Shown here one piece after another: positions 1 through 7,707 of a stretch of DNA of 32,219 bases (positions are counted from its first letter, which is position 1; the number at the start of each line of letters is the position of its first letter). Made by a program: the position numbers and the translations under genes. The notes beneath the pieces are model-generated. The model ran no database searches, was not told where the DNA came from, and saw only the letters and a program-made list of their open reading frames with translations. Source of the stretch: Streptomyces lushanensis (GTDB taxonomy: Bacteria > Actinomycetota > Actinomycetes > Streptomycetales > Streptomycetaceae); NCBI RefSeq assembly GCF_001700515.1, contig NZ_MAUD01000140.1, positions 1-32,219 of the forward strand, read 5' to 3'.

Positions 1-11
1 GGAGGTGCCGG

Positions 12-458
12 ATGACGCGGGACGGGCGGGCGGAGCACGGGCGGGCTGAGGACGGGCGGCAGCCGAGAGCGCAGTTGGGGATCGCCGAGGTCATGGGGCC
101 GTCCATGTATCCGACGCTCAGGCACGGCGATCAGCTCCTGGTGCACTACCGCGCCCCGGTGAAGGCGGGCGATGTCGCGGTGCTCAAGCACCCGCTGCAA
201 CAGGACCTGCTCATCGTGAAGCGGCTGGTGGAGCGGCGCGACGGCGGCTGGTGGGTGCTCGGGGACAATCCCGGCGCCGAGGGCGACAGCCGGGTGTTCG
301 GGACGGTGCCCGAGGAATTGCTGCTGGGCCGGGTCAGGGCGCGCTACCGGCCGCTGGGCGGTCAGCGCTCGGTGCGCGCGGTCATCTCCTGGCTGGTCTC
401 GGCGGTACGGCCGGTGTCGGCCGAGCGCTCGGTCTCCAGGCGTTTGCGGGCCCGGTAG
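12..458 (+). CDS. sodX: Nickel-type superoxide dismutase maturation protease (S26 signal-peptidase family)
   Basis: 148-aa S26-family serine protease that removes the N-terminal leader of nickel superoxide dismutase so that the Ni-hook can form. Seen in the sequence: the box-B motif MGPSMYPT with nucleophile Ser31, the general-base Lys70 in LLIVKRL, and box E as GDNPGAEGDSR (about residues 85-94). No transmembrane anchor is visible, which fits a cytoplasmic processing enzyme, unlike secretory signal peptidases. The start is supported by GGAGG at 1-5, six bases before the ATG. In streptomycetes the partner sodN lies next to sodX; here it would be just outside the left edge. The last ~32 residues lie beyond the conserved domain and are antisense to the 3' end of the convergent CGNR gene, so the true end of the functional protein is probably near residue 117. 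Confidence 0.88.
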   Translation: MTRDGRAEHGRAEDGRQPRAQLGIAEVMGPSMYPTLRHGDQLLVHYRAPVKAGDVAVLKHPLQQDLLIVKRLVERRDGGWWVLGDNPGAEGDSRVFGTVPEELLLGRVRARYRPLGGQRSVRAVISWLVSAVRPVSAERSVSRRLRAR

Positions 459-991
459 GCGGCGACATTGGCCCGGGTCGCGCAGCGGTCGGAGCAGTAG
501 CGGCGCGAGCGGTTGGTGGAGGTGTCCAGATAGGCGTTGCGGCACGGCGCCGCCTGGCACAGCCCCAGCCGGTCGACGCCGTGCTCGGTCAGATGGAACG
601 CGAGTCCCATCGCCGCGGTCGCCGCGTATCCGGCCGTCGCGTTCGAGGGATGGTCCGCGAGATGCATGTGCCAGCGCGGACGGCCCTCCTCGTCGAGATA
701 GCCGTGGCCGGAGATCTGCGGGCTGACGGGATACTCCAGCAGCAGGGAGTTGAGCAGATCCACCGCCCGGGTGGCCTCGCCCGCGTCGGCGGCGCCGAAG
801 ACCGCGCGCAGCCGTGCCCGTACCGAGCGGAAGCGGGTCACGTCCGCCTCGGTGGCGCGGCGCGCCGCCTGGGAGCTGGGGCCGAAGAGGGCGCGGACGG
901 CCTCGACCGAGGTCAGGGTGTCCGCGCCGCGGGCCGGTTCCTCGGTGTTGACCAGGCGCACGGCGAAGTCCGAGTAAGAGGCCAGTTCCAC
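362..991 (-). CDS. CGNR zinc-finger / ABATE-domain putative transcriptional regulator
   Basis: 209-aa protein with an N-terminal ABATE-like stress domain (about 1-130) and a C-terminal treble-clef zinc finger with Cys145, Cys150, Cys166 and Cys170. This is the architecture of CGNR-family predicted regulators. The eponymous CGNR tetrapeptide reads CATR here (170-173), so two of its four residues differ, although all four cysteines remain. The GTG start is preceded on the minus strand by AAGGA with a 7-base spacer. It is divergent from the methyltransferase (88-bp gap) and convergent with sodX, overlapping it by 97 bp. Only the tail after the zinc finger (about residue 178 onward) lies in the overlap. 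The target and ligand are unknown. Confidence 0.8.
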   Translation of the reverse strand: MELASYSDFAVRLVNTEEPARGADTLTSVEAVRALFGPSSQAARRATEADVTRFRSVRARLRAVFGAADAGEATRAVDLLNSLLLEYPVSPQISGHGYLDEEGRPRWHMHLADHPSNATAGYAATAAMGLAFHLTEHGVDRLGLCQAAPCRNAYLDTSTNRSRRYCSDRCATRANVAAYRARKRLETERSADTGRTAETSQEMTARTER

Positions 992-1079
992 TTGTAGTCC
1001 TTACGGAAGCGGTCTAGAGTCGCGACGGGTGGGGATGTAATAGCTGTTTGCTGTTCCAGGGTATTACGAAGGAGGGCTC

Positions 1080-1841
1080 ATGGCAGAGACGGCGGCCGGG
1101 ACCGACTGGCGGGCCTGGCAGGAGAGCTGGGACCGTCAGCAGGAGTGGTACATGCCGGACCGCGAGGAGCGCTTCCGGGTGATGCTGGACATGGTCGAGG
1201 CCGTGGTGGGTCCCGAGCCCAGGGTGCTCGACCTCGCGTGCGGTACGGGAAGCATCACGGACCGGCTGCTGCGCCGGTTCCCCGGCGCCACCAGCACCGG
1301 CGTCGATCTCGATCCGGCCCTGCTCACCATCGCCCGCGGCTCCTTCGCCGGGGACGGGCGCGTGAGCTTCGTGACCGCCGATCTCGAGGACCCCGGCTGG
1401 ACGGAGCTGCTGCCTCCCGGTCCCTACGACGCCGTCCTCACCGCGACCGCGCTCCACTGGCTCGGCGCCGGGCCGCTGGCCGTGCTGTACGGACAGCTCG
1501 CCGGGCTGGTCAGGGACGGCGGCGTCCTGATGAACGCCGATCACATGACGGACCTGGGCACGCCCCGGATCAACGCGGCGGAGCGCGCCCACCGGCACGC
1601 CGGCATGGACCGTGAGAAGGCCGCGGGCGCGCTCGACTGGGCCGAGTGGTGGGATCTCGCCCGTGAGGACCCGGTCCTCGCCGGGCCGATCGCCGAGCGG
1701 TTCGCGATCTACGGGGAACACGCCGACGGCGACACACCGTCCCTGGACTGGCACACGCGGACGCTCCTGGAGGCGGGCTTCGGCGAGGCGCGCGCCGTAT
1801 GGGCCTCGCCCTCCGACACCCTCGTGCTCGCGCTGAAGTAG
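1080..1841 (+). CDS. Class I SAM-dependent methyltransferase
   Basis: 253-aa Rossmann-fold methyltransferase. Motif I is visible as DLACGTG (51-57), followed by an acidic strand-2 end in GVDLDP (~75) and a motif-IV-like stretch PYDAVLTATALHWL. The overall pattern resembles the Methyltransf_25/UbiE-like superfamily, so the acceptor cannot be deduced. The start is well supported: AAGGAGGG at 1069-1076 with a 3-base gap to ATG. No methyltransferase partner or biosynthetic cluster sits next to it; neighbours are a divergent CGNR regulator and a convergent ABC operon. The transcript very likely ends at the hairpin at 1976-2013. The substrate is unknown. Confidence 0.83.
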   Translation: MAETAAGTDWRAWQESWDRQQEWYMPDREERFRVMLDMVEAVVGPEPRVLDLACGTGSITDRLLRRFPGATSTGVDLDPALLTIARGSFAGDGRVSFVTADLEDPGWTELLPPGPYDAVLTATALHWLGAGPLAVLYGQLAGLVRDGGVLMNADHMTDLGTPRINAAERAHRHAGMDREKAAGALDWAEWWDLAREDPVLAGPIAERFAIYGEHADGDTPSLDWHTRTLLEAGFGEARAVWASPSDTLVLALK

Positions 1842-1860
1842 TCCGGCCGGGCACCGAGGC

Positions 1861-1900
1861 ACACGCGAGGACCGCCGTGCACACGCGAGGACCGCCGTGC
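1861..1900. repeat. Perfect 20-bp tandem duplication
   Basis: ACACGCGAGGACCGCCGTGC occurs twice back to back (1861-1880 and 1881-1900), directly after the methyltransferase stop codon. A recent slippage duplication in the 3' untranslated region is the simplest explanation. Confidence 0.9.
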
Positions 1901-1975
1901 GTACGGAACGCGCGCCGAGGCGCACGCGACGCGCGGGCGGTACGCGGTACGCCGTACGGGCCCGCCGCCCGTAGC

Positions 1976-2013
1976 GGCGGGGGCGGTACGGAATCGTCCG
2001 TACCGCCCCCGCC
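1976..2013. terminator. Perfect 17-bp hairpin, bidirectional terminator between convergent genes
   Basis: Both arms pair over 17 bp (1976-1992 with 1997-2013) around an ATCG loop. It sits between the convergent ends of the methyltransferase and the ABC ATPase gene. There is no U tract, which is common for streptomycete terminators. Confidence 0.8.
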
Positions 2014-2043
2014 CGGCCGTCGCTCCCGCTGCGGCGCCTTCCG

Positions 2044-2838
2044 CTACAGCACCTTCGACAGGAACGACTTCGTCCGGTCGTGCTGAGGATTCGTCAGGAC
2101 CTCGCGCGGATGGCCGGATTCGACCACCACACCGTCGTCCATGAAGACCAGGGCGTCGCCCACCTCACGGGCGAAGCCCATCTCATGGGTGACCACGATC
2201 ATCGTCATACCGTCCTGGGCCAGATCGCGCATGACATCGAGGACGTCGCCCACCAGCTCCGGATCGAGCGCCGAGGTCGGCTCGTCGAAGAGCATCAGCT
2301 TCGGCTCCATGGCCAGCGCGCGGGCGATCGCCACCCGCTGCTGCTGGCCGCCGGAGAGCCGGGAGGGGTAGTGGCCCGCCTTGTCGGCCAGGCCGACCCG
2401 GTCGAGCAGCCGCTCGGCGCGGGCCCGCGCCACGGCCTTGGTCTCGCCCCCGACCTGGACCGGTGCCTCCATGATGTTCTCGATCGCCGTCATGTGCGGA
2501 AAGAGATTGAAGCGCTGGAAGACCATGCCGATGTCCCGGCGCTTCCTGGCGACCTCACTGTCCTTCAGCTCGTACAGCTTGTCGCCCTTCTGGCGGTAGC
2601 CGACCAGCTCGCCGTCGACCGACAGCCGGCCGGCGTTGATCTTCTCCAGATGGTTGATGCACCGCAGGAAGGTCGACTTGCCCGAACCGGAGGGCCCGAT
2701 CAGACAGAAGACCTCGCGCGGCGCGACCTCCAGATCGATGCCCTTGAGGATGTGCGCGGCACCGAAGGACTTGTGGACGCCCTCGGCCCGCACCATGGGT
2801 GTCCCGTTCATGTCGCTGTCCTTCACCGTCCGGGTCAT
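2044..2838 (-). CDS. Polar amino acid ABC transporter, ATP-binding protein
   Basis: 264-aa ABC ATPase of the GlnQ/HisP type that powers uptake of a polar amino acid (glutamate/glutamine-like). Seen: Walker [10 protein letters not shown] (48-56), Q-loop in [10 protein letters not shown], signature LSGGQQQ (161-167), Walker B LMLFDEP (181-187), D-loop SALD and H-loop TH (217-218). All elements are intact. The start at 2838 overlaps the permease stop as ATGA and has AAGGGAGG upstream on the minus strand, so the two are translationally coupled. It is last in the binding protein-permease-ATPase operon and ends facing the 1976-2013 hairpin. Substrate assignment is inferred from family resemblance only. 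Confidence 0.92.
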   Translation of the reverse strand: MTRTVKDSDMNGTPMVRAEGVHKSFGAAHILKGIDLEVAPREVFCLIGPSGSGKSTFLRCINHLEKINAGRLSVDGELVGYRQKGDKLYELKDSEVARKRRDIGMVFQRFNLFPHMTAIENIMEAPVQVGGETKAVARARAERLLDRVGLADKAGHYPSRLSGGQQQRVAIARALAMEPKLMLFDEPTSALDPELVGDVLDVMRDLAQDGMTMIVVTHEMGFAREVGDALVFMDDGVVVESGHPREVLTNPQHDRTKSFLSKVL

Positions 2839-3785
2839 GCCACGCCTCCCTTGGGCCGGCCGAGGGAGAGCAGATTGACGCGGATGCGCTGGAACGGCGT
2901 CGGCGGCAGGCTGCGGCTCGACCCACGCGCGTAGTAACGCTCCAGGTAGTACTGGCCGATGCTGAGCACCGAGGTCAGGATCATGTACCAGACCGCGGCG
3001 AGGAAGAGCATCTCGACCGTGGCGCCCGAGGTCTGCGAGACGTTCTGGGTCGCCCGCAGCAGCTCCGTGTACTGCACGGCCACCGCCAGCGACGAGGTCT
3101 TGAGCATATTGATGACCTCGTTGCCGGTGGGCGGCACGATCACCCGCATCGCCTGCGGTACGACGATCCGGCGCAGCGTCCTGCCGTGGCTCATGCCCAG
3201 CGCGTGCGCGGCCTCCGTCTGGCCCTCGTCGACCGACTGGAGGCCGGCCCGGCAGATCTCCGCCATGTACGCCGCCTCGTTGAGCCCGAGGCCCAGGAGC
3301 GCGCAGAGGAACGGCGTCATGAACGAGGACCACTCGTCCTTGTAGATCGGGCCGAGGTTGATGTACTCGAAGACGATGCCCAGGTTGAACCAGACCAGGA
3401 GCTGCACATAGACCGGTGTGCCGCGGAAGAACCAGATGTAGAACCACGCGATGGCGGAGGTCACCGGGTTCTTCGACAGCCGCATCACCGCCAGGACGAT
3501 GCCCAGCACCACGCCGAGCAGCATCGCGAGCACCGTGATGACCACGGTGTTCTTGACGCCCGTCAGGATCTGGCTGTCGAAGAAGTAGTCCGGGACGGCG
3601 TCCCAGTTCACATCGCCCTGCGCGAACGCGTAGACGAGCGCGACCAGTACGCCGATCGCGACGACCGCCGACACGTACCGCCCGTAGTGCCGCACCGGAA
3701 TCGCCTTGATGGATTCCGGTGCGACGCGCGTCACGTCGCGCGGGCCGTCCTGGGGGCCGTCCGACTTGTGGATGTCAACCGTCAC
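2835..3785 (-). CDS. Polar amino acid ABC transporter, permease (HisM/GlnP type)
   Basis: 316-aa integral membrane permease. One N-terminal membrane segment (about 37-56) precedes a long loop and then the core segments. The EAA loop that contacts the ATPase is visible as [17 protein letters not shown]. The '[20 protein letters not shown]' style of the first core helix is typical of the amino-acid HisMQ family. Only one permease gene is present, so a homodimer is likely. The start codon is GTG at 3785 with AAAGG eight bases upstream. It overlaps the ATPase gene by 4 bp and is separated from the binding protein by 69 bp that contain a 13-bp tandem repeat. Confidence 0.92.
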   Translation of the reverse strand: MTVDIHKSDGPQDGPRDVTRVAPESIKAIPVRHYGRYVSAVVAIGVLVALVYAFAQGDVNWDAVPDYFFDSQILTGVKNTVVITVLAMLLGVVLGIVLAVMRLSKNPVTSAIAWFYIWFFRGTPVYVQLLVWFNLGIVFEYINLGPIYKDEWSSFMTPFLCALLGLGLNEAAYMAEICRAGLQSVDEGQTEAAHALGMSHGRTLRRIVVPQAMRVIVPPTGNEVINMLKTSSLAVAVQYTELLRATQNVSQTSGATVEMLFLAAVWYMILTSVLSIGQYYLERYYARGSSRSLPPTPFQRIRVNLLSLGRPKGGVA

Positions 3786-3807
3786 GGATGTCGCCTTTCA
3801 GGGCCTT

Positions 3808-3846
3808 CGAGGCCGTGTTCCGAGGCTGTGTTTCGAAGCCGTGTGC
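3808..3846. repeat. Three 13-bp tandem repeats in the binding protein-permease gap
   Basis: CGAGGCCGTGTTC, CGAGGCTGTGTTT and CGAAGCCGTGTGC follow each other without gaps (3808-3820, 3821-3833, 3834-3846). They fill most of the 69-bp spacer between binding protein and permease genes, where transcript processing or differential expression would act. I see no strong hairpin. Confidence 0.85.
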
Positions 3847-3854
3847 GGACGGGC

Positions 3855-4817
3855 TCAGGATCCGCCGTTCAGCTTGGCCTCGGTGACCGCGCCCGCCTCG
3901 ACACCCCACTTGGCGACGATCTTGCCGTACTCGCCGTTCTTGATGACCGCGTCCAGGGCGGCCACCAGCGCCTTCGACAGCTCGTTGCCCTTGGCCACGG
4001 CGATGCCGTACGGAGCGGCCTCGACCTGCTCGCCCACGAGCTGGAAGTCGTTGCCGCCGCCCGAGGTCTTCACGGCGTACGCGGCGACCGGGAAGTCGCT
4101 GGAGCCGGCGTCGGCGCCGCCGGCGCGCAGCCGGGTCTGGGCCTCCAGGTCGTTGTCGAACGCCTCCAGTGCGATCTTGCCCTTGCCGCTCTGCGTACAC
4201 TTCTCGCTCTCGGCCTTGGCCAGATCGTGCGAGACCGTGTTGCGCTGGACGACCATCTTCTTGCCGCAGAGGTCGGACCAGGTGGCGATGCCCTTGTCGT
4301 CACCCTTCTTGGTGTAGATCGAGACACCGGCGGTGAAGTAGTCGACGAAGTCGACGCCCTCGCCGACCTTCTTGCCGGTGTCGCCGTCCACGCCGTTCTG
4401 CCGGTCCTTGGTGTCCGTCATGGCCGACATGGCGATGTCGTACCGCTTGGAGCGCAGACCGGTGAGCAGGGTGTCGAAGGTGCCGTTCTCGAACTCGAAC
4501 GTCACCCCGAGCTGTCTGCCCATCGCCTCCGCGAGGTCCGGGTCGAAGCCCACCGTCTTGCCGGACTCGTCCTTGAACTCGATCGGCGGGTAGGCGATGT
4601 CGGAACCGACCTTGATCTTGCCCTTGTCCTGGATCGCCTCGGGGAGCTGGCCGAAGAGCGGCGCCTTGTTCGTCTCGGAAGTGTTCGGGCCTCCGTCGCC
4701 GCTGTCCGTCTGGTCGCCGCAGGCGGTCAGCAGCAGCGTGCCGGCGACCGCGATCGCGCCGGCCGTGGCGATGCGGGACCTCGCGGCGGTCGTACGGCGG
4801 GTGGTGCGTGCGATCAT
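3855..4817 (-). CDS. Polar amino acid ABC transporter, solute-binding lipoprotein
   Basis: 320-aa SBP_bac_3 family protein that captures an amino acid outside the membrane. The N-terminus has an Arg-rich n-region, a hydrophobic stretch and the lipobox LTAC with acylated Cys33, followed by an acidic Asp/Gly/Ser/Thr linker. Ligand-domain signatures include IAYPPIEFKDESGKTVGFDPDL and a type-II periplasmic fold pattern (RYDIAMSAMTDT; GGADAGSSD). The ATG at 4817 was chosen because GGAGG lies nine bases upstream; a longer in-frame reading lacks a signal peptide at its start. It is first in the operon, so the promoter must lie in 4818-5346. The family binds glutamate, glutamine, histidine or similar; the exact ligand is not readable. 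Confidence 0.9.
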   Translation of the reverse strand: MIARTTRRTTAARSRIATAGAIAVAGTLLLTACGDQTDSGDGGPNTSETNKAPLFGQLPEAIQDKGKIKVGSDIAYPPIEFKDESGKTVGFDPDLAEAMGRQLGVTFEFENGTFDTLLTGLRSKRYDIAMSAMTDTKDRQNGVDGDTGKKVGEGVDFVDYFTAGVSIYTKKGDDKGIATWSDLCGKKMVVQRNTVSHDLAKAESEKCTQSGKGKIALEAFDNDLEAQTRLRAGGADAGSSDFPVAAYAVKTSGGGNDFQLVGEQVEAAPYGIAVAKGNELSKALVAALDAVIKNGEYGKIVAKWGVEAGAVTEAKLNGGS

Positions 4818-5346
4818 GATCAGGATCCTCCGGCGGTGAGGGAAGCTACCAAGCGGCCGGGCACGCGTCTTCGAGTGTCGCGACCATTTGTGATTAGGGC
4901 ATCCTGCCATTCGGACTGGCCCATTCAGGGGGCCGAGCATGTCAAAATCGGGTAACGGGACACCCCCACCCCCAACATGGCGGTACCGCAAGACCGGACC
5001 TTCTGTTGGAATGCCTTCTTCCGGCCGGAGGATCTCCGGTCCGTTGCCGTTCCCCGACATGATCCATGCCATATGTCAGAGATGTCGAAGATGTCCCTCA
5101 GTGCGGTCATGGGCCGTGTCGCCGCGGCCATACGGACTCGTGGACGCCGAGGTCCTTCGGGTAAGAAGGACGATCACACCCCTCATCCGGGGCCCAGGGC
5201 GCGTGTGCGGCGCGCCCGCGCGTCCGTACGAACCCCGCCGGGCAGGTCAACCGCCTTCGCGGGGCACGGACGCGGTGCCCACCCACCCCTCCTCAACCAG
5301 GAGCGGCCACCCTCAACCGATGAAAGACGTAAGGGGTTACCAACAC
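4818..5346. promoter_or_regulatory. 529-bp divergent intergenic region (ABC operon / malic enzyme)
   Basis: Contains no convincing gene; ORFs here are shadows. It must hold the promoters of both the minus-strand ABC operon and the plus-strand malic enzyme. On the minus strand a perfect TTGACA (complement of 4939-4944) is a candidate -35, but I find no good -10 at 16-19 bases. A GTCCTT/AAGGAC inverted repeat lies at 5152-5171. A 9-bp-period ATGTC repeat lies at 5073-5095 (separate entry). Confidence 0.5.
5073..5095. repeat. ATGTC direct repeat, three copies at 9-bp period
   Basis: ATGTC occurs at 5073-5077, 5082-5086 and 5091-5095, and an inverted copy GACAT at 5056-5060. The constant 9-bp spacing in a divergent regulatory region suggests a multi-copy protein-binding site, although chance or a tiny Met-Ser repeat reading frame is possible. 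Confidence 0.4.
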
Positions 5347-6561
5347 ATGGCAGCGGAGATCGTGAATCCTCGCAGCACCGACGCCGACACCGACGCCCGC
5401 GCCGACCTGGCCTTCGATCCGGCCTTCGCGCTGCACCGCGGCGGCAAGATGGCCATCCGGGCGACGGTGCCGATCCGGGACAAGGACGATCTGTCCCTCG
5501 CGTACACACCCGGCGTCGCCAAGGTCTGCACCGCCATCGCGGACCGGCCCGAACTGGTCCATGACTACACCTGGAAGTCGCAGGTCGTCGCCGTCGTCAC
5601 GGACGGTACGGCGGTGCTCGGCCTCGGCGACATCGGGCCGGAGGCCTCGCTCCCCGTGATGGAGGGCAAGGCGATCCTGTTCAAGCAGTTCGGCGGTGTG
5701 GACGCGGTGCCGCTGGCGCTCGGCACCACCGACACGGACGAGATCATCGAGACCGTCGTACGCCTCGCGCCCTCGTTCGGCGGCGTCAATCTGGAGGACA
5801 TCTCGGCGCCGCGGTGCTTCGAGATCGAGCGCAGGCTCCAGGAGCGGCTGGACATCCCGGTCTTCCACGACGACCAGCACGGCACCGCCATCGTGACGCT
5901 CGCCGCCCTGCGGAACGCGGCGAGGCTCACCGGGCGCGCCCTGGGCGAGCTGCGCGCCGTCATCTCGGGCGCGGGCGCGGCCGGTGTCGCCATCGCCAAG
6001 TTCCTGCTGGAGGCGGGCATCGGCGATGTCGCCGTGGCCGACCGCAAGGGCCTGGTCAGCCCGGACCGCGGCGATCTGACCGATGTCAAGCGGGAGCTCG
6101 CCGGGCTGACCAACCGTGCCCGGCTCTCCGGCTCGCTGGACTCCGCGCTCTCCGGCGCGGATGTCTTCATCGGCGTGTCCGGCGGTACGGTGCCGGAGCC
6201 GGCGATCGCCTCGATGGCGCCCGGAGCGTTCGTCTTCGCGATGGCCAACCCGAACCCCGAGGTCCACCCCGACATCGCGCACCAGTACGCGTCGGTCGTG
6301 GCGACCGGGCGCAGCGACTACCCGAACCAGATCAACAACGTGCTGGCCTTCCCGGGAATCTTCGCGGGAGCGCTCCAGGTGCGGGCTTCCAGGATCACCG
6401 AGGGCATGAAGCTCGCGGCGGCGAACGCGCTCGCGGATGTCGTCGGTGACGAACTCGCGGCGGACTATGTGATCCCGTCGCCGTTCGACGAGCGGGTCGC
6501 GCCGGCCGTGACGGCCGCGGTGGCCGCGGCGGCGCGGGCGGAGGGCGTGGCGCGTCGGTGA
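5347..6561 (+). CDS. Malic enzyme, short form (likely NADP-dependent)
   Basis: 404-aa malic enzyme converting malate to pyruvate and CO2, an anaplerotic/NADPH-supplying step. Seen: catalytic Tyr53 in YTPGVAKVC, the active-site Lys region EGKAILFKQFGG (Lys108), metal-binding acidic residues in NLEDISAPRCFEIE (~148-161) and FHDDQHGTA (173-181), and the nucleotide-binding GAGAAG (208-213). It is the short bacterial type without a C-terminal phosphotransacetylase-like domain. ATG 5347 was chosen because AGGGG lies ten bases upstream and the N-terminus then matches the family; an in-frame ATG at 5320 has no ribosome site at proper distance. Cofactor preference is not provable from sequence alone. 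The stop codon lies inside a 17-bp tandem repeat. Confidence 0.9.
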   Translation: MAAEIVNPRSTDADTDARADLAFDPAFALHRGGKMAIRATVPIRDKDDLSLAYTPGVAKVCTAIADRPELVHDYTWKSQVVAVVTDGTAVLGLGDIGPEASLPVMEGKAILFKQFGGVDAVPLALGTTDTDEIIETVVRLAPSFGGVNLEDISAPRCFEIERRLQERLDIPVFHDDQHGTAIVTLAALRNAARLTGRALGELRAVISGAGAAGVAIAKFLLEAGIGDVAVADRKGLVSPDRGDLTDVKRELAGLTNRARLSGSLDSALSGADVFIGVSGGTVPEPAIASMAPGAFVFAMANPNPEVHPDIAHQYASVVATGRSDYPNQINNVLAFPGIFAGALQVRASRITEGMKLAAANALADVVGDELAADYVIPSPFDERVAPAVTAAVAAAARAEGVARR

Positions 6562-6605
6562 GCTGACCGCGGTGGTGACCTGACCGCGTCGGTGAGCTGA
6601 CCGCG
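6557..6605. repeat. Three 17-bp tandem repeats spanning the malic enzyme stop codon
   Basis: Units begin at 6557, 6574 and 6591. The first 15 bases read GGTGAGCTGACCGCG, GGTGACCTGACCGCG and GGTGAGCTGACCGCG. The first unit carries the TGA stop of the malic enzyme (6559-6561). Every unit repeats two TGA triplets in different frames, so slippage here does not extend the protein far. Confidence 0.85.
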
Positions 6606-6695
6606 CCGGGCGCCGGTCGCCGGCGCGTGCGGGCCGTGTCGTACCCCTTCCTCACGAACGGGGTTCGGCGCGGCCCGTGTCACAGGCCGTGGCGG

Positions 6696-6725
6696 TTCCG
6701 GTGCGCGGCCCGGTCGCTCTAGGGT
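6696..6725 (+). promoter_or_regulatory. Candidate promoter for a leaderless transcript of the MDR gene
   Basis: TTCCGG (6696-6701), 18-bp spacer, TAGGGT (6720-6725). The ATG begins seven bases after the -10 box, the position of a transcription start, and no ribosome site can be seen. This suggests leaderless translation. Confidence 0.45.
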
Positions 6726-6731
6726 CGGGGC

Positions 6732-7694
6732 ATGTTTGCCGCCTACGCAGCGCGTACCGACTTCAACGATCCGCTTAACGCCCTTGAGCTGGGCGAGCGC
6801 CCGGCGCCCGGGACACGGCCCGGCTGGACCACCGTCACGGTGAGGGCGGCCTCCCTCAACCACCACGACCTCTGGTCGCTGCGCGGTGTCGGGCTGCCGG
6901 CCGAGAAGCTCCCGATGATCCTCGGCTGCGACGCGGCCGGGCTCGACGAGGACGGCAACGAGGTCGTCGTGCACTCCGTCATCGGGCAGACCGGCCATGG
7001 GGTCGGGCCGCGCGAGACCGGCTCGATCCTCACCGAGCACTACCAGGGCACCTTCGCCGAGCAGGTGACCGTGCCCGAGTGGAACGTACTGCCCAAGCCC
7101 GCCGGGCTCACCTTCGAGGAGGCGGCCTGTCTGCCCACCGCCTGGCTGACCGCGTACCGGATGCTCTTCACCAACGCCGGTGTACGGCCCGGGGATTCGG
7201 TGCTCGTCCAGGGTGCGGGCGGCGGTGTCGCCACGGCGGCGGTCGTCCTCGGCAGCGCGGCGGGCCTGCGGGTGTACGCGACGAGCCGGGACGCGGCCAA
7301 GCGGGCGCGCGCGGTCGAACTGGGCGCGCTGGAGGCGTTCGAGCCGGGCGCGAGGCTGCCGCACCGCGTGGACGCGGTGATCGAGACGGTCGGCGCGGCG
7401 ACCTGGTCGCACTCCGTCAAGTGTCTGCGGCGCGGCGGCACGCTGGTGATCTCGGGCGCCACGAGCGGCGACCGTCCGGCGCACGCCGAGCTGACCCGGA
7501 TCTTCTTCCTGGAGCTGAGGGTCGTCGGCTCGACGATGGGCAGCAAGGACGAGCTGGAGGACCTGCTCGCGTTCTGCGCGACGAAGGGAGTCCGTCCGGT
7601 GATCGACGCCGTGCTGCCGCTGGACCGGGCACGGGAGGGATTCGAACGGATGGCGGCGGGCGATCTGTTCGGGAAGGTGGTGCTGAAGCCGTGA
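6732..7694 (+). CDS. Zinc-free medium-chain dehydrogenase/reductase (quinone oxidoreductase-like)
   Basis: 320-aa MDR-superfamily NAD(P)H-dependent oxidoreductase. An N-terminal GroES-like domain carries ASLNHHDLWSLRG and LGCDAAG; the nucleotide-binding Rossmann motif follows in VLVQGAGGGVATAAVV (~157-172). The catalytic and structural zinc cysteines of alcohol dehydrogenases are not seen, so a quinone/enoyl-reductase-like activity is more likely than alcohol dehydrogenation. The start follows directly after a TAGGGT box, so translation is probably leaderless. It is alone between the malic enzyme and a degraded Clp_N gene. The natural substrate is unknown. Confidence 0.85.
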   Translation: MFAAYAARTDFNDPLNALELGERPAPGTRPGWTTVTVRAASLNHHDLWSLRGVGLPAEKLPMILGCDAAGLDEDGNEVVVHSVIGQTGHGVGPRETGSILTEHYQGTFAEQVTVPEWNVLPKPAGLTFEEAACLPTAWLTAYRMLFTNAGVRPGDSVLVQGAGGGVATAAVVLGSAAGLRVYATSRDAAKRARAVELGALEAFEPGARLPHRVDAVIETVGAATWSHSVKCLRRGGTLVISGATSGDRPAHAELTRIFFLELRVVGSTMGSKDELEDLLAFCATKGVRPVIDAVLPLDRAREGFERMAAGDLFGKVVLKP

Positions 7695-7707
7695 GGCCCC
7701 GGCGCGT

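Noticed and set aside
4937..4958. GTCAA/GTAAC spacing resembling a GlnR box upstream of the amino acid transporter
   Set aside because: Half-sites do not match the gTnAC-n6-GaAAC consensus well enough; only one element fits.
4960..4975. Short C-rich/G-rich tract as a possible G-quadruplex
   Set aside because: Only two clear G-runs on the minus strand; a stable intramolecular quadruplex needs four.
4977..5564. Plus-strand ORF starting MAVPQDRTF in the divergent region
   Set aside because: Runs into the malic enzyme in another frame, low-complexity Arg/His/Pro content, no supporting ribosome site.
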